A stretch of 64,000 nucleotides of DNA, taken from the NCBI GenBank assembly GCA_951812925.1, contig OX638369.1, positions 19,931,329-19,995,328 of the forward strand. The letters run 5' to 3'. The translations under genes were made by a program, and so were the position numbers. The notes under the pieces are model-generated. The model saw only the letters and a list, made by a program, of their open reading frames with translations, was not told the DNA's origin and ran no database searches. Position 1 is the first letter of the stretch. Every line of letters starts with the position of its first letter. The stretch is from Calliopum simillimum. Taxonomy: Eukaryota > Arthropoda > Insecta > Diptera > Lauxaniidae. Positions 32,050-44,070 of this stretch are shown piece after piece.

Positions 32050-33500
32050 ATATTTCGGCACTTTTTTAGTCATACATTGTTCGACATATTTTTGGCAACA
32101 CATTTTGCAACATGTTTTTGATGACATATTTTTTGCAAAATTTTGGAGACACCTTTTTGGCGACACATTTTCGGACACTTTTTTAGCGACCCATTTTGCG
32201 GCATTTTTTTGGAGACACATTTTTGGCGACATTTTTTTAGCGACACAGTTATCGACACTTTTGTGGCAACCCTTTTTGTGACACTTTATTGGAGACACAT
32301 TTTTTGACATGTTTTTGGAGAAACTTTTTTGGTGACATTTTTTTCTACCTTTTTTCTAACAATACTTTTTTGGCAAAGCGTTTTGCGACACTTTTTTGGC
32401 GACTCATTTTACGACACTTATTTGGTGCCACATTTTTCAAAATATTTTTGAAGAAACTTTTTTTTTCGACATTTTTTTTGAAGACACATTTTTCTACACT
32501 TTTTTTGATACTTTTTTTGGTGATTCACTTTTTTGTGATACATTTTTCAAAATATTTTTGGAGAAACTTTTTTGGCGACACAATTTTTGACATATTTTTG
32601 GAGAAACTTTTTTGGTGACATTTTTTTTGGTGGCAAACTTTGCGACACTTTTCTGGTGACACATTTTTCGACATGTTTTAGTGATACATTTTTCAAAAAT
32701 TTTTTGGTCACCCTTTTTTTAGCTACACTTTTTTGGCGACACTTTTTATGTGACATAGTTTTCAACATATTTTTGCAGACACTTTTTTGGCAACATATTA
32801 CACGTATGTGACATGTTTTTGGAGACACATTTTTAAACACTTTTATGGTTATTTTTTTTGGCGACTCATTTTGCGACTCTTTTTTGGTGACACTTTTTTC
32901 GACACTGTTTAGGTGACACAATTTGCGACACTTTTCTGGTGACACATTTCTCGACATATTTTTAGAGAAGCTTTTTGGGCGAGACTTTTTTGGTGACACA
33001 TTTGCGACATATGTATTTTTGGAGAAACTTTTTTTGCGACACTTTTTTTGGTGGCAAACTTTGCGACACTTTTCTGGTGACACATTTTTCGACATGTTTT
33101 AGTGATACATTTTTCAAAATTTTTTTGGTGACACATTTTTTAGCGACACTTTTTTGGCAACCCATTTTGCGACACTTTTTTTGTGACATATTTTTCGACA
33201 CATTTTTCCAGACACTTTTTTGGCAATATATTATGCGACATGTTTTTGGAGATACATTTTTCTACACTTTTTTGGTTATTTTTTTTGGCAACTCATTTTG
33301 CGACTCCTTTTTGGTGACACATTTTTCAACACTTTTTTGATGATACAATTATCGACATTTTTTTTGGGAACGCATTTTTCGTAATTTTTTTGAGGACCCA
33401 TTTTATGACACTTTTTTTGGAGAGACTTTTTTGGTTACACAATTATCGAGCCTTTTTAAGCGACACTTTGTTCGACATTTTTGGAGACAGTTTTCGTTAC
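32050..33500 (-). repeat. ~26-bp satellite array, inverted orientation, with higher-order repeats
   Basis: Reverse complement of the 28.2-kb unit, about 1.45 kb: ACACATTTTTCGACACTTTT plus TTGGCG. A higher-order repeat is visible. GGTGGCAAACTTTGCGACAC occurs at 32,629 and 33,050 (offset 421) and GGTTATTTTTTTTGGC at 32,847 and 33,274 (offset 427), with the same variant units in between. Long frames on both strands are artefacts of the unit composition. Confidence 0.9.
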
Positions 33501-35164
33501 ACGTGCAAACTATTTTGTTGTAATCAAATCAAATTCTTCTCTAGTTAATTTTGTTTTAAAAAATATATTTTTCTGCTACAATTTTTACAAACAAAATGTA
33601 GCATGAATTTTTATTAAAAAAATTTACATAAAACTTTGAATGAATCAAAAAACAGAAAACTCAAATAAAAATCGCAATCACACGGTTCTCCATCACAAGG
33701 ATATGAATCGCAATTGAAAGATAACGTAAAATGTCAATAACAAAAAAAAAGAATGGGAAAAAGAATGGAAAGTGAGAAAAAAACTCAAAAAAAAGGACCT
33801 CCAAATTCATGTTCATCGATATGGATTATGATTTCCATTTGGAAAGGCGTTTGGGCGGAAATTGTTTAGTTGTTGTTATGTGCTTTCATAGGATTTCGCT
33901 ATTGTATCCATTGTTGCAACAGAGAAATATTAAAAAAAAAAAGTAAGAATTCGGACCAATGGCAAGTGCAAATGTACAAGTTTTAATTAAATGAAAAAAC
34001 TTTTTGTATTGCAGATTTCAGTATAAATTAGAATCATGTTGAAAAATCGGAGACTGCAATGTGTTGTTGTGTTTTTCGTAACCAAATCATTCAATTTTGC
34101 TTTTTAAATACAGATTTCTCAGTGGTTTGAAAGAATTTTATGATCGAAAATTCATTTAAATCATCTCAACAATATCGTCATAATGATTTCAAAAGACACT
34201 TACATTACACTACCAAAGTTTTGTAAATACACTCACATGCACTGACACTTGACATACATCTTGCACATAATGAGGCGGCTTATGGCTTTTACACTCATAT
34301 CATTTCCCGCATATATCACAGTTTTAATAGCTTTATTACTTGCGCCGACACCAACCGCACTAACACCCCCCGAACAATGTTATTTACACATGCATGCACT
34401 GACTATATTTATGGATAGATATAGATGGATGTGTTTAAGGTTGGCTTAAAAATAAAATATACATTTTGAACTCAAACCTAAAGATAAAGATTTACTCGTA
34501 GAGACCGTTATTTCAATTGTATATCAGATATAACTTTATGAAATTTTTAAATTCTGAAAGAGCAGGGTTTGTGAGGTTCCATCAAAATATTTTTAAAAAA
34601 TTCCAAAAATTATAATATTAAATCTTACTCGGAAATAGATCCAAACCATTAAAGCGAGAGAGTTTTTAGCAATATATTTTAGAAAATGTTAAGTATTGGT
34701 AGCTTCATCATCAGGATTATCTATGAGAAACTTCCGGTTGCAATTACTTCAATTCAAAAGATTGTGTGCTATTCGATCCATCCAAATGTGCATGTTTGCA
34801 TGTTTTTAATGGCAACAACTTTGAGCATCTTCGTCATCGTAAACTGCGATTTATTTCACATGTTTTAAGTTTAATATGAAATTTTACTTTTATTGTCCTT
34901 TTTGTTTTCGTCTTTTTTAGCGGTTATATACATTAGAATGTGTCCAAAAGAAATGTTATTTAAAATTTCTATAAATACATTTCCGCAATTTGGTTGATTT
35001 TGGAAAAAATAATTAAAGTATAGAAAATATCCTGGAAAAAAATGGATTTTTAAGGTGGCGCCAAAATCCAAATTTTCTAGTCAAAAGTCGAAAAAATTAC
35101 GCTAGAATTTTCAAATGTAATTCTGAATTTCTAAAAATTCTTTAACAATATATGTGTATTCAGA
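33501..35164. other. Non-coding stretch
   Basis: AT-rich, no repeats with clear ends and no gene. Open frames at 34,249-34,449 and 34,686-34,868 are unrecognised. Confidence 0.5.
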
Positions 35165-36145
35165 CGAAATTGACCGACGGACACGCTTACCTGCCATATG
35201 AACCATATATCCTAAATTAATTTTGATCATAATTCTTACATTTTTCATCAGAAATTGTTTGAATTTAGTAAAAGAAGATTATAGAAATGACTAGTAACTT
35301 TCACAAAAAATGGGCGCGGTCTCATTTATATCAAAAAATTTTTAACAAAAAGATGGTTCAAATGACAAAAAAATATTTAGTAATGTAATTCACTGTAATT
35401 AAAGTTATGAACAGAAGAGTTATCTGCAAATTGAGGCGAAGATTAACAGCACCTCAAACTATCGAATTATGATGAAAAAGTGCAGGGATAAAGTGGAGCT
35501 TTTTGTTGACGCTTGAGCTTTCAACATTCTTGATAAAAGTTTTGGATTTCGTAGAAATACGCCACTTTTACGAAAGTAAGTGATACATCAAAATATTCAG
35601 TAAAGAACAGAATTAAAAGTTTAAAGTCGAAAAAATATTTAAAATTGAAAACAAAACTTATTCAAAGCTTTGCATTTGGCACAACTTAACAATTTTCAAT
35701 TAAATTATTCGCATCACTTAATCGAAATCAAAACAGTAGTTTCAGAGATATGATAAGATTGTTTTTTTTTTAGACGGAAGGTGCATGGCCTCACCCATTT
35801 TTTATTGAAAAATTTTTTCCAAGTGCTAGATATGTACATATGTACCGAATCTCATTCCCCTGAATCCAATATATCCAGAGAACATTTTTTTACTATATGC
35901 AATTTAATCAAGTATTTTTTATATACGTACCAAATCTCATTCACTTATGTCAAAAAGTTTCAAAGGTAGGATTAATTCTTTTGATCAAAGCCACAGATTT
36001 TCATATTAATAACGTTTATCCGACATTCAACGGCCTGAGGGCACGGTCAAATATTTTCCGATCAGGGCCAATATTTGTGTGCTTGATACTTACACCAATA
36101 GGAAACTTTCACAGTTTTAATTTTTGCGATAGGTCTAATGCCGCT
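35165..36145 (-). repeat. Diverged DINE-related/CCGATC repeat block
   Basis: GACCGACGGACACGCTTACC (35,171) matches CCGACGGACACGCCTACC at 56,439. GGAAGGTGCATGGCCTCACC (35,775) is a decayed GGCGTGGC-type unit. The right end (36,025-36,145) is an inverted copy of 24,205-24,345 (CAACGGCCTGAGGGCACGGT..TGATACTTACACCAATAGGA). It is a mosaic of old repeats. Confidence 0.5.
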
Positions 36146-37999
36146 TTGTGTGGCGTCTCAAAATATGTATAGAATAGTAAGTGTAAAAATTCAAGGCCTC
36201 GACACTTGTCTTGCGATAACTTTTCTTGACACTTTTCATTTCATCCCGTTACATCGAAAAATATCTAGATCAGTGACATCCAAAATCTATGCGCTTGAGC
36301 TTTTGTTCTTAAAAGCTTTCCACATATGTATTCTTTCACAGAGGAGCGTTCAACTGTGTCTGTTGTTGTGCTGAACTGCGTCACTAGCTTGCAGCTTATG
36401 CAATACATAAAAGCTTTGACTGAGATTTTGTACAATGAGCAGATGTACTAGTATTAAGTTTGGCTATCATTGATCTAGAAATACAAGAGATTAAAGATTT
36501 ATGGCGGATTACGAAGAAGCTTAATTTGATAAATTTCCTCTGAAGGTCTCTAAAGGGAAATTAACTATGGCGGACTTTACGGAGCTTTCAATTGATTCAT
36601 TTTCTGGGACACCCGTGGGTACACAAAGTCTTTGTAATGAAATCAAAAAATATCTGAATATACTTGAGGCATAACGTCCAGGGGGGACATTGAACAAGCT
36701 TTGTTTGATACATTTTCTTGGGCATTCGAAGGTTTCCGAGGCTTCATTGTCAAGGCTTCATTGTCTAGATATTCTAAAGAAACGCATATTTTATTAGTTT
36801 TTGTGGCATTTTTTTAGGCCGTCTACAATAACAAAAAACCATTTTTCACTGGTGTTGTAATTCCGAGAAGTTTGAAAATATTGAAATTTTGTATTTGCTA
36901 TGTGCGAGCCACTTAGTTCTCCTCTAACACCCTTGTTTTAGACCATGCATTAAGTTAAAGAAGACTTCTTAACGATTGGCATGTTAGCCGAGCATCTACC
37001 CATTTACAACATTTTTCGGCAGATATTTTGTCTTGCATTCAAAACAAGACAGTGCGGCTTTTGATGCCTCATTTTAAGATCCTAGGCTGTGTGTTTATGA
37101 TCGGTGTCTTATGGAAACAAGAAATTTTCTTCTGTCGAGCGCATTTTTTCAGCATCGCACACTGGTTTGAAATCCTTAAAAGCTGGCCAAAAGTCAAAAA
37201 AAAAGTTTTTTTAAATTAACTTTTTATGAACCGTATTGTCTAAGAGATATTCATAGACATCAAAAAATTTGTAAGAAAGATCAAGGTATTCCTACAATGC
37301 TCTTGGGATCTCTCCAAAGGTACGCTTCTCAGACACAAAATGAGTTAAAATTAAAAATTAAGTGGTCACTGTAAAAATTATGTGGTTACTGTAAAACTGA
37401 ACCGAATTTAATGTTTTAATATGGAATCTCTCCGCAAAAGGAAATACTATCGAACCTTTATACTCAAAACTTGCAATAATCTATACTTTTACGGAAATTA
37501 TAACTAACTTAAAATAAAATTATTTCACAAAATCAGTATGCAATGGTGAAAAAAGCCCAGAACCAATTTATACCATGTCATACCACCAGGATTTTTTGGA
37601 TTTAAGAAGATTGAAACTGTTGAAGCAGATCGTATTTCTTATAATTTTTCCTTTTTTATTATATTATATTAACGTTTATTACTTGCCTTTTGTATTGAAT
37701 TTTAATGTGTAATTCAATTTCACACTTATATATTCATTTCATTTTTTAATTAATAATCATTACATTAATTATATGCAATTTTGCCCTTAAAGCTTTTTTC
37801 AATAACTTATAAATATTTGTTTTGCCCTTACGGCTAGTAAAAAAAGCAAGCAACACTGATCGCATGAAGTGACATTTGATCGTGTTTGCTTTTCTCATTG
37901 TTCTTTTGATTTTCTATGCAACCGGTCAACTCATTTTATAAAACGTAATTGCAAGTGAATAAAGTCTTTTTTTAATTAATATAAAACTTGTACTACTTT
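36146..37999. other. Non-coding stretch
   Basis: No recognisable gene. Plus frames at 36,138-36,374 and 37,028-37,219 match nothing. Two related short sentences (GGCGGATTACGAAGAAGC at 36,502 and GGCGGACTTTACGGAGC at 36,569) hint at a small old tandem repeat. Confidence 0.45.
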
Positions 38000-38273
38000 A
38001 AAATAACTTATATTTAAATAGTGCGATAAGCAAATAAATTGAAGTTTATATTTGCAAGTGCAAAAAAGACAGTAGTTTCAGTGAAAAGACGCTTCTTAAT
38101 TTCGCAGCATTGTGTGGTGGTTTGCAGTACGCATACAGCAGTGTGTTGGAATTAAATCCATCACGGAAAAAAGGCGTTTTGTTTGCTGATCCAAACTGGA
38201 AGGTATTCACTGGTGGTCAGCGGTTGCTAGTGGTGAACTTTATACAAGCATCTTCGACTTGCTATATTGATTG
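38000..38273 (+). other. Possible non-coding 5' exon with splice donor
   Basis: This stretch has higher complexity than its surroundings. TTTCAGTG at 38,077-38,084 has an initiator-like TCAGT preceded by AT-rich DNA. About 190 bases later ATTGATTG is followed by GTAAGC (38,274), a good splice-donor match. CAAGTG..AGTGAAAAGA..GCAAC-type wording is common in fly 5' UTRs. I see no translation start with a sustained frame, so any transcript would carry a non-coding first exon. The evidence is weak and could be coincidence. Confidence 0.2.
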
Positions 38274-40380
38274 GTAAGCGGTGAAAACTCTTGCCGCAAC
38301 AGAAACCTTTTCTAAAACATATAAAAAAATTGAGGTGCCTTTTTTTGCCCTTTTTCTTTGACGCAATTTTTTCTGAAGCACCCATAGTAAAATTTAATTC
38401 AGCAATATGAGTGTCAATATGTGTTGCTCGCCTGAAATGGAAAAATTTTTATATTATTATACAGCTTATACTCCGTGATTACGGAGTCTAAAACCCATTT
38501 TTTTGTAGATTTATTTACCGTTGCACATAATTCTATCAAAGTTAAAGTTTTGAAATAAATTTTTAAATTAGATAAAAAAATTGTGCACGTGTTATTTTTT
38601 GCCTTTTCGAATCCGCGATTTTGTTTTTTTAAAATATAACACCAGATTCGTTATCAGCGACCTCAAAAACACCCAGTGAAAAAATTTCGTCTCGAAAATG
38701 ATTTCGTCTTTTGGCCAGCTTTTAGGGAATTTGAACCAGTGTGCATCGTCAGCAAATAAGCTGACTTTCACTTAGAGAATTCTGTTGGATTTTTCGTTTT
38801 AATGGCTGTACGGACGATAATTTCCTTGTAGAATCAGATTTAAATTCATGTCTGTGAATGATGCCAGCCAAAAATTTTAGTTTTCTCACTCCACAAGCAG
38901 ACAAACAGGCCCAGACCCACTATCATGTCAAATTGTGGGTCATGACGATGCGAAGTATGTATTATATTTGCGATGGACCTTTTACTTAACATATGTACAT
39001 AAGTAATAGCCATGTTTCTTCGGTCGCGTATTTTACATAAAACTGCTTTGAGTGAACTTTTAAAATTTTTAAATGGTAATAATCATGAAATTGTTTTTAT
39101 ATTTTATTTTTTTTTTTTTTTTTTTTTTTTGAATCAGTCTATTACACACACATATATTAACGCATTTGAACGTTAAAGGCTTCTTCACTTTACAATTCGT
39201 AACAATGTTCAAATTGCTTTTGTTAGTGATTTTCACTGCAGTTGCTGTCCATTTTACTTCTCTTTTTCGTCGAATTTTACTGTTGGCTGTTATCCTTGTG
39301 GTAGAGAGAAAACTTTTAATGTCTCTGAGATGACGCTGTTGTCCTTAATGTGATAAGTTTACCGTTTGTATGAGTGACAACGTGTATTACCCAGTAGAAA
39401 AAATTTTAGTTTTTTATCAGTTGCAACTATCGTGCAAGGTCATTTCTTTTGTATATTGCTATAAGGATAATGGTTTTTATTTGTTTTGCTTCCGCATGTC
39501 CATGGCATTTAAGTGTATACTGCTGCTGCTGCTAACGTGTTTTGTTCAATTTTATTGCAATTTTCGATTTTTTTTTTCTCTCTATGCATTTGTTTTAATT
39601 ACATTTTGATAGCCAGAATTTTGGTTTAACTTTTTCACTTTTGTTGTTTGATTTTAGTTCTTTCTGTTTTTGTTTTGCACTGGCTGTAGAGTTAAAAAAC
39701 ATGAAATTTGACCTTTTCATTATCGTATTAAGGTTGATTTCTAAATCATAAATCATCAGAAAACAAAATAAAGTTTCAAAAATTTGGTTAAAAGTTTCAA
39801 ATATCTCATAGCACATACAATTTAGTTGGTCATAAATAATTTACGGTTTTGACCTTATCATCTATAGCAGTTTATACGGCGGAATTTTCATGTGCGTAAA
39901 CTTTAGTTGCGATACTTACTTTTATATCTTTTTATTTAACTTTCAAAAATGGGTATTTATGTAACAGCGTATTAAAACATGTAGCTCCATAAAAAACAGT
40001 CGTAATAAAATTTAAAGTCAAATCAATCAAAAATCAAATTACAACATACCCTTTATCTAGTAAGATTAAACTTTCAAACAACACAAGAAAAGTTTGCTGT
40101 ATTTTATTAATTTTGGAATGTTCATAGGTGGTTAGTTCAGTGTCCGTCCAATGGAAAAGGTACCGTACCTTCACAAAATAAAAAACTGTTGTTTTGCATT
40201 GTCTAAAATACTTACAATTTTGAATAAAATGATAACTCGATCACTGGAAAATTCCAAAAATTGACTGAGTAATGGTATTTTAAAATCGTGATTTTTTCTG
40301 AATTTGGATTATGTACACAGCAAAAAGTTTGGGGATAAATTATAAACTTGTTCATACTATTTGTTTTTATAAACTTATGT
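38274..40380. other. Non-coding with long poly-T
   Basis: Poly-T at 39,108-39,130 and T-rich sequence to 39,660. Frames here are Phe/Leu-rich and unrecognised. Confidence 0.5.
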
Positions 40381-40388
40381 ATGTATAT

Positions 40389-41275
40389 TAGGGTGGGCCA
40401 AATTGTATGGACGAAATTTTATCGACCTCGGCTACCTCCCTATGTGAAAGTTCATTCAATTCTATGAATATTTGCCCAAGGAACTATACCTCTACGTTCA
40501 ACTTTAGTTCGGCGCATTTTTGATTGAAAATTTTACCTTGCGTTTAATGTTTATTTTTATGCTTAATTTTCAAAATTCTTGTAGAGACAAAAGTAATATC
40601 ATAATATGTTTTGGCTGGTATTCTGTCAGTAATCAATAAAATTGGGTTCTGTTTTTACGAAAAGTTTACTTGATGGTGTTGAATTGATTATATGTATTCC
40701 AAAAAATTATATCGGTCAAATAACCGATTTATTATAAACGATTCATATTTTTACATGGATTTTTGGTATATTGTTCTGTAAAATTAAAAAGGCGGCTAAT
40801 TTATTTCCTAAAACTGCCACTACTCGTAGATGTTGCCCTAGAGAAAAAGGAGTGCCAGATTCGGCATCCTATCATCCAAAAATACTTGGGTTGGTGTTTC
40901 GATTGAAAAAATCCATGTAAAAATATGACTCGTTTATTTTAAAATCGGTTATTTGACCGATATAATTTTTTGGAATACATATAATCAATTCCACGCTATC
41001 AAGTAAACTTTTCGTAAAAACAAAACCCAATTTTATTGATTACTGATAGAATACCAGCCAAATCATATAATGAAATTACTTTTGTCTTTATAAAAATTTT
41101 TAAAATTTAGTATGATAATAAAAAAAATATTAATAAAAGGTAAAATTTTCGATAAAAAATGCGCCGAACTAAAGTTGAACGCAGAGGTATAGTTCCTTGG
41201 ACAAATATTCATAGAATTGAATGAACTTTCACATAGGGGGGTAGCCGAGATCAGTTTTCAAATCGGCCCACCCTA
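40389..41275. mobile_element. hAT-like foldback, TAGGGTGGGCC family (887 bp)
   Basis: Starts TAGGGTGGGCCAAATT and ends AAATCGGCCCACCCTA. It is flanked by a perfect 8-bp duplication ATGTATAT (40,381-40,388 and 41,276-41,283). The arms match for most of their length: GGAACTATACCTCTACGTTC / GAACGCAGAGGTATAGTTCC, and CCAAAAAATTATATCGGTCA / TGACCGATATAATTTTTTGG. The loop is centred near 40,830. The 8-bp duplication and TAGGG end mark it as hAT-type, non-autonomous. It is a different family from TAGGGCTGTTC. Confidence 0.85.
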
Positions 41276-41521
41276 ATGTATATCATTTTTTGATAAATTT
41301 TTTTTTATAAAGTTATTCTATACCAAAATTCTAATAAATTATTAGTACAATGTTCATACCAAAATTGTATAATTTCTATACCAAAATTGTTATGAACTAT
41401 TAATTTTATACCAAAATTGTATAAAATTAGAAAAAACTATTATTTATATTTTTTTATTGTGGAATTTATACTGCGTAAGTATCAATATCATTTTTTGACT
41501 CCGAAATATACATATGTACAT

Positions 41522-42467
41522 TAGGGCTGTTCAAAAAAAAAAAATTTTCGAATTTCCAAGATATAATTTGGCATCACGATCTACATCATGACAGAATATC
41601 CCAAAAAATTTTTCAGATTTTTAAATTCATATTTAAAGGTGGCTCAAAGCAGAAATATATTTTTATATTTTTTTTTAGCATTAATTATAAAATGTTGTCA
41701 AACAATTTGAAAAATTTGTTTTAGAGTAACTTAAAAACATTTATTTTGTTTGTTTTTTAGTGAACTTTAAAACCTACGTTGTAATTTTGACAAAAAAATT
41801 TTACACTTCTTAAAAAACGAAAAACTGCCCTAAGAAGGCGAAATTTTACCGTTTTTCAAAGAAAAAAGTCATCGTGCTTTAAACGAAATGAACATTTTTT
41901 AATTTAAAAGATTTCATTCAAAAGAGCTCTTAAAAACCTTCAAGACAAGACATGTTAAGACTTTTTTGGGCCAGCAGGCTCGATGACATAACGTTTGAAA
42001 CATAGTAATGCAGCCCTGTGAAAGGCAAAACGCTTTTTACTCAAGAGGGAGGCATCTTACAAAAAAGTGCCAATGGCATAAAATGCTTAAAATCATCCAA
42101 GAAATAAGTGTAAATTGTTTGTTTTTGAAAAACCGTAAAATTTCGCCTTCTTAGGGCAGTTTTTCGTTTTTTAAGAAGTGTAAAACTTTTTTTGTCAAAA
42201 TTACAACGTAGGTTTTAAAGTTTATTAAAAAACAAACAAAATGAATGTTTTTAAGTTACTCTAAAATAAATTTTTCAAATTGTTTGACAACATTTTATAA
42301 TTAGTGCTAAAAAAAAAATAATAAAAATATATTTCTGCTTTGAGCCACCTTTAAAAATGCATTTAAAAATCTGAAAAATTTTTTGGGATATTCTGTCATG
42401 ATGTAGATCGTGATGCCAAAGTATATCTTGGAAATTCGAAAAATTTTTTTTTTTTTGAACAGCCCTA
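41522..42467. mobile_element. hAT-like foldback element, copy 2 (946 bp)
   Basis: Same ends as 16,902-18,178 (TAGGGCTGTTC..GAACAGCCCTA), with its own perfect 8-bp duplication ATGTACAT (41,514-41,521 and 42,468-42,475). The left arm includes the CAGCCCTGTGAAAGG hairpin half and GGGAGGCATCTTAC. The right half of that hairpin and the outward sequence are deleted at about 42,125, where GTTTGTTTTTGAAAAACCG jumps directly to the mirror of the left arm. The deletion explains the 331-bp shorter length. Confidence 0.85.
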
Positions 42468-42806
42468 ATGTACATGTTTTTATTCGAAAATTATGTAAAA
42501 TTGGTTTATAAGTGCATGATATAAATTTTATATGAACTTCAATATAAATTTTATACAAAAAAAGTGTTAAAGATTTTAATATAGTGATACTATAAAATTT
42601 AAACTAAAATAGTTTAAATTGTATCAATACTTTATTTGTATAAATTTTATAGACACGAGCATAAACGGTTTGAAAACCAAATTGTAGCTTAGATTTTATA
42701 CCAAATTTATTGTGGATTTGTATTAATTCCAATTTAATTTGAATTTTACTCTGAGACTTTTTATTGTGTAATTATAATAATTATTTTTCCTTGCTATTGA
42801 CATAGA

Positions 42807-42918
42807 CGGAAAAGATTGCTAGAAAAAAGAAATCCAAGAATCGTGAAATTCGTGGCAAGAGATCAAAGTCATCGCAAGGGATCGTTACAAATGGAGACGT
42901 TTCATAGGATTTAAATGA
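42807..42918 (+). pseudogene. LINE ORF2 C-terminal tail remnant, copy 2
   Basis: One plus frame reads DGKDC, stop, KKEIQES, stop, NSWQEIKVIARDRYKWRRFI, GFK, stop. It is colinear with the tail at 7,990-8,105 and keeps the Trp that copy 1 lost. Two in-frame stops make it dead. The final TGA (42,916-42,918) may be the original terminator. No upstream RT remains. Confidence 0.7.
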
Positions 42919-43340
42919 GAATACAATATATAAATACATTGTCATAGACATTTTCTGATAATGCTTTTAGCTCTTGTTGACTGTAGTGTTGATAGTAATT
43001 TAAAAAAAAAAAATACAAATATCTCATGAAACAAAGAAATTTTTTCAACTGAAAACGAAAAAGTACGTGTTTTTCGTGGTCACAACATAATTTAGAGGCT
43101 AAATTTCATATATCAACGTCATAAATCTCCAACACAACAATATATGTATGCTGACTCCAAGAAACTTCCTAATTGAACTATAAAGAAAAAGTCTTACTGC
43201 TTTCTTCTTCTCAAACGTTTAACGCTTTATCACTGCCACTATAAAGCAACTTCCTTCCCATAACATACTTTGTCACTAACTCAAAAACTGAAAATAAATA
43301 ACCAAAAACACATGTGAACACAAAGAATTACAAAAATTAA

Positions 43341-44070
43341 AGAAAACTAGTAATGGTGTTACGTTCGGACTAGCGAACAATTAAATACCCTACACTTCAG
43401 TATTTTGAAAATTTCGCTTGTACGGAAGGTACCACGTCCTTTTGACAGAATTCAACTAGTTTATGCTCAGATCTTGCATTAACTATTCCAAGTATCTATG
43501 CGAAATTTGGTTGCATTACTACAAATAACGCTTGCACTACAGAATTATGTAAATTTTGAATTTAATTTTTTTTTTTTTTTATTAGAGATGCCACGCCCCC
43601 TTGTCCGAATTTATCTTGTTTTTTGCCGAAACTGCTCCTAAGCAAGTGAAATTTAGTGCGATTATCTCAAATAATGCTTTCACCATATGATTTTGGAACT
43701 TTTGCCATACCCCCTTGACCGAATTCATCCTGTTTTTGTTAAGAGCTCTTACTTACTATACTTCATATTTATATATATTTTTGTTGCTTTATCGCGTATA
43801 ATGCTCTTAACATTGCGTTTTGCATACATTTTTTGTATGGGCGGTAGGCGTGTCCGTTAATCGATTTCACTCATTTTCAATCCGACGAGCCTACTTTAAC
43901 GACGGAGGCTGTGTACAAAATTTTATTGAATTATCTTGCTTCCAAAAAATATTAAAATGATTTCAACGAATGGACAGACAGACAGATTGACATGGCCGTA
44001 TAGGTCTACTTCTCTGCGTTACAAACGGATGGACAAAGTGAATATAGCCTGAGTGTAAGGTATAAAAAAA
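43341..44070 (+). mobile_element. DINE-like element, copy 3 (diverged)
   Basis: Starts GAAAACTAGTAATGGTGTTA and ends GAGTGTAAGGTATAAAAAAA. Three decayed central units (GGAAGGTACCACGTCC 43,425; AGAGATGCCACGCCCC 43,585; CCATACCCCCTTGACC 43,705) precede GTATGGGCGGTAGGCGTGTC (43,836). The core is eroded: the TTGATCAG segment is missing, GGACAGACAGACAG is the residual microsatellite, and CTCTGCGTTACAAACGGA follows. Oldest of the three full-length copies by eye. Confidence 0.7.

Noticed and set aside
31900..33340. Frames of 60-182 codons on both strands at 32-33.3 kb
   Set aside because: Same satellite in reverse orientation; both strands are open because of composition.
34690..34740. Second hammerhead on the minus strand (CTGATGATGAAGC near 34,705)
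   Set aside because: The CTGATGA box is there, but no GAAA box, cleavage triplet or pairing stems follow.
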